Positions 62,280-64,000 of a stretch of DNA of 64,000 bases are shown here, piece by piece (within the stretch, counting starts at the first letter, position 1; each line of letters opens with the position of its first letter). The stretch spans positions 601,381 to 665,380 of the forward strand of contig NZ_RBWE01000001.1 of NCBI RefSeq assembly GCF_003627965.1, written 5' to 3'. The notes beneath the pieces were generated by a model that did no database searches, had not been told where the DNA came from, and worked only from the letters and a program-made list of their open reading frames with translations. Both the position numbers and the translations under genes were made by a program. Origin of the DNA: Desulfofundulus salinus. Lineage in GTDB: Bacteria; Bacillota; Desulfotomaculia; Desulfotomaculales; Desulfovirgulaceae.

Positions 62280-63749
62280 CTAGTCCCGTTCAATAGAGTC
62301 AGGCGTTTGTGTTTCTTTGGTGGCGTCTGCCGGCGGGAGAAGCTCTTCCCCGATTTCCCAAGCAGCTTCCGGCTGAACGTCACCTGGCCTGATTAAAACG
62401 GCCTTCCTGGCACGGGGAGCCCAAACTTTGAACACCAGATAACCCAGCGAATATACGCCCGTCAAAGCGAGGCCGGCCAGAAGGCCCGCACCCTGGCCGG
62501 GTATCAGGGGCATGCTGGCCATGATAGCCAGCAAAGCGGCCAGCCCTCCCAGAGTGGTGTAGGGGTAGCCGGGCAACTGGCAGCGCCCGGTGGGAGGACA
62601 ACCCCAAGCTTTGCGGAAGCGGTAATGGGTGGCCATGATGATCACGTAGGCCAGAAGTAAAGAGAACCCCCCTGAAGCAACGAGGAAAAGGTATATCCCT
62701 TTCGGCAGCAGGTAAGACAGGCTCACTCCGGCCAGCATGGCTGCACCCGAAAACAGGATTCCTCGCCGGGGAACCCCTGCAGAAGCGGCAGGTTCTTTCA
62801 GCCAGGATGGGGCGTGCCCCTCCAGGGCCAGGGACTGGGTCATCCGCCCCAGCCCGAAAGTGGCTGCCAGCATGGTGGAGAGGATCGCTGAAAGCATCAC
62901 CACGTTGAACAGCTGCCCGGCCCACCTTAACCCGTGGGCCTCGAGGGCCATAACCAGGGGACTTCTTTCTGCCGAAAGGACATTTGTTGGTATGAGGGGC
63001 AGTAGAGTAGCCATAACGGCCAGGTACAGGCCCACCAGCGAAATTACGGTGTAGGCTATGGCCTGGGGAATTGTCTTCAGCGGGTTGCGGGTTTCCGGCG
63101 CCGCGAGGCCCACGACTTCAAAACCGGCATAGGTGAACATTACAATCAACATGCTGCCGGCGATGCCACCCAACCCTCCGGCTAAAAAGAATTCCTTACG
63201 TAGTTCGCCAAGGCCGACGGCCGGTTTAGCGGGGACCATCCCCAGAATCAGGCTCAGGCCGGCGACCACAAAACCCACCAGTGCCAACAACTTAAAAGCT
63301 GCAAGGCTGCTTTCAAGCCGGGCGAACAACCTCGGTCCCACAAGATTTAACAGGGTTACGACGACGATGATCAATGAGGCTATGATCCCTATGGGTATTT
63401 CCGGGAACCAGGCATGAAGGAAAATCGACGCTGCGGTAGCCTCGCTGGACATGGCCAGGGTGAGCCCTGTCCAGTATACCCAACCCACCACAAAACCCAG
63501 CCAGGGCCCGAAGTTTTGCTCGGCATAGGTGCGAAAAGAACCGGGTACGGGATTTGCCACAGTCATTTCGGAAAGGGCCGTAAGAATGATGTAAACCAAT
63601 ATCCCTCCAAGGATGAAGGAAATGATTATCGAGGGCCCTGCGGCGCGTATGGCTACGGCTGAACCGAGGAAAAAAGAACCCCCTACCACCGTCCCAAGGG
63701 CAAGCAGCACTAGATCCCGGGTGGAAAGACCTTCCTTTTTATTGACCAT
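62280..63749 (-). CDS. Amino acid permease, APC superfamily
   Basis: A 489-residue transporter with about twelve membrane helices. The N-terminal helix contains LALGTVVGGSFFLGSAVAI, the unwound GxxxG substrate-binding segment of APC carriers, and ALSEMTVANPVPGSFRTYAEQNFGPW follows (seen in parts), with AGFEVVGLAAPETRNP in the sixth helix region. The C-terminal tail is hydrophilic. ATG 63749 is preceded by AGGGAG on the minus strand. The substrate is unknown. No other transporter genes accompany it. Confidence 0.88.
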   Translation of the reverse strand: MVNKKEGLSTRDLVLLALGTVVGGSFFLGSAVAIRAAGPSIIISFILGGILVYIILTALSEMTVANPVPGSFRTYAEQNFGPWLGFVVGWVYWTGLTLAMSSEATAASIFLHAWFPEIPIGIIASLIIVVVTLLNLVGPRLFARLESSLAAFKLLALVGFVVAGLSLILGMVPAKPAVGLGELRKEFFLAGGLGGIAGSMLIVMFTYAGFEVVGLAAPETRNPLKTIPQAIAYTVISLVGLYLAVMATLLPLIPTNVLSAERSPLVMALEAHGLRWAGQLFNVVMLSAILSTMLAATFGLGRMTQSLALEGHAPSWLKEPAASAGVPRRGILFSGAAMLAGVSLSYLLPKGIYLFLVASGGFSLLLAYVIIMATHYRFRKAWGCPPTGRCQLPGYPYTTLGGLAALLAIMASMPLIPGQGAGLLAGLALTGVYSLGYLVFKVWAPRARKAVLIRPGDVQPEAAWEIGEELLPPADATKETQTPDSIERD

Positions 63750-63821
63750 CCTCAAACTCCCTGTTTAATGAGCAATATGTCCCCCTTAGTATGTGCATTA
63801 AGAGTAACGGCATTCACCACC

Positions 63822-63861
63822 GGCCCCTCCCGCAAAAGCGCGAGGGGCCTTTTTGTTTTAC
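63822..63861 (+). terminator. Strong hairpin with T-run, plus-strand sense, upstream of the permease
   Basis: GGCCCCTC pairs with GAGGGGCC around CCGCAAAAGCGC and is followed by TTTTTGTTTT when read on the plus strand. No plus-strand gene precedes it. The last 140 bases of the window show no recognisable gene. Confidence 0.55.
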
Positions 63862-64000
63862 GCCGGGTTTTACAAAGCGCTGTGGGTTGTGGTACATATT
63901 TAGGGAGGCGACAAACAGGAAAAAAAGCGCAGCGGTAAAAAGTCAAGCACTTTTTGAAGGGGAATTGGAAAAAATTTTTAGGGTTAAGCCATAAAAAGGC

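Noticed and set aside
63791..63994. 67-residue plus-strand frame at the window end
   Set aside because: Crosses the hairpin at 63822, has no ribosome site or recognisable motif.

Overview
The window reads as chromosomal DNA of a GC-rich, spore-forming, anaerobic Firmicute, probably a thermophile-type Peptococcaceae relative (Desulfotomaculum, Desulfofundulus or Pelotomaculum-like). The evidence is a Spo0F-like regulator, an EndoAI/EndoA-type toxin pair, CdaA-CdaR-GlmM-GlmS gene order, a T-box and many riboswitches, frequent GTG/TTG starts with strong GGAGG sites, short GSI-alpha glutamine synthetases and many ferredoxin/Hdr-type proteins. The genus assignment is inference.

Region 1 (1-10.2 kb) handles ammonium assimilation: the end of a glutamate-synthase-like gene, an ANTAR antiterminator protein, two glutamine synthetases and a glutamate synthase split into five separate polypeptides. 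Four leaders here (before the ANTAR gene itself, each glnA, and the first glutamate synthase gene) each carry two small hairpins with six-base loops, the second overlapping a terminator. This is the signature of ANTAR-controlled antitermination, so the protein at 688-1269 probably controls the whole region. Its receiver domain has Glu where the phosphorylated Asp should be. Two long imperfect palindromes lie in the gaps at 7.5 and 10.3 kb.

Region 2 (10.6-20.1 kb) holds an orphan IlvN, an EndoAI/EndoA pair, two hydrolases, a Spo0F-like regulator, a TPP-riboswitch thiamine operon (thiD2-thiE fusion, thiC, thiL), tsaE-tsaB-rimI and a 48-residue membrane protein.

Region 3 (20.2-27.6 kb) is the most unusual: tusA, mvhD-like, an HdrA with a GltD-like flavoprotein nested inside it, a second HdrA, a small winged-helix protein, HdrC, an HdrB-like protein and a DsrE-family protein. 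It looks like a soluble sulfur-carrier-linked heterodisulfide-reductase-type complex with its own NAD(P)H module.

Region 4 (27.6-34.2 kb) has a cobalamin riboswitch and further leader hairpins before cbiMNQO, then ldh, tRNA-Arg(CCG) and argH. Region 5 (34.2-48.5 kb) is one branched-chain amino acid operon (ilvE, ilvD, ilvB, ilvN, ilvC, second ilvB, leuA, leuC, leuD, leuB, cimA) behind a T-box with apparent Ile specifier followed directly by a ykkC-class, probably ppGpp, riboswitch. Region 6 (48.6-54.1 kb) is cdaA-cdaR-glmM, a glmS ribozyme and glmS.

Region 7 (54.3-62.2 kb) is a more AT-rich, decaying defence/toxin-antitoxin island: an AbrB-type pseudogene with an amber codon, McrB, an McrC-like nuclease gene broken by two frameshifts, an ATPase remnant, a nucleotidyltransferase, a PIN/Phd pair, a YkgJ protein, and YjbQ fused in frame to an AbrB antitoxin followed by an internally deleted PIN toxin. 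The window ends with an amino-acid permease on the minus strand.
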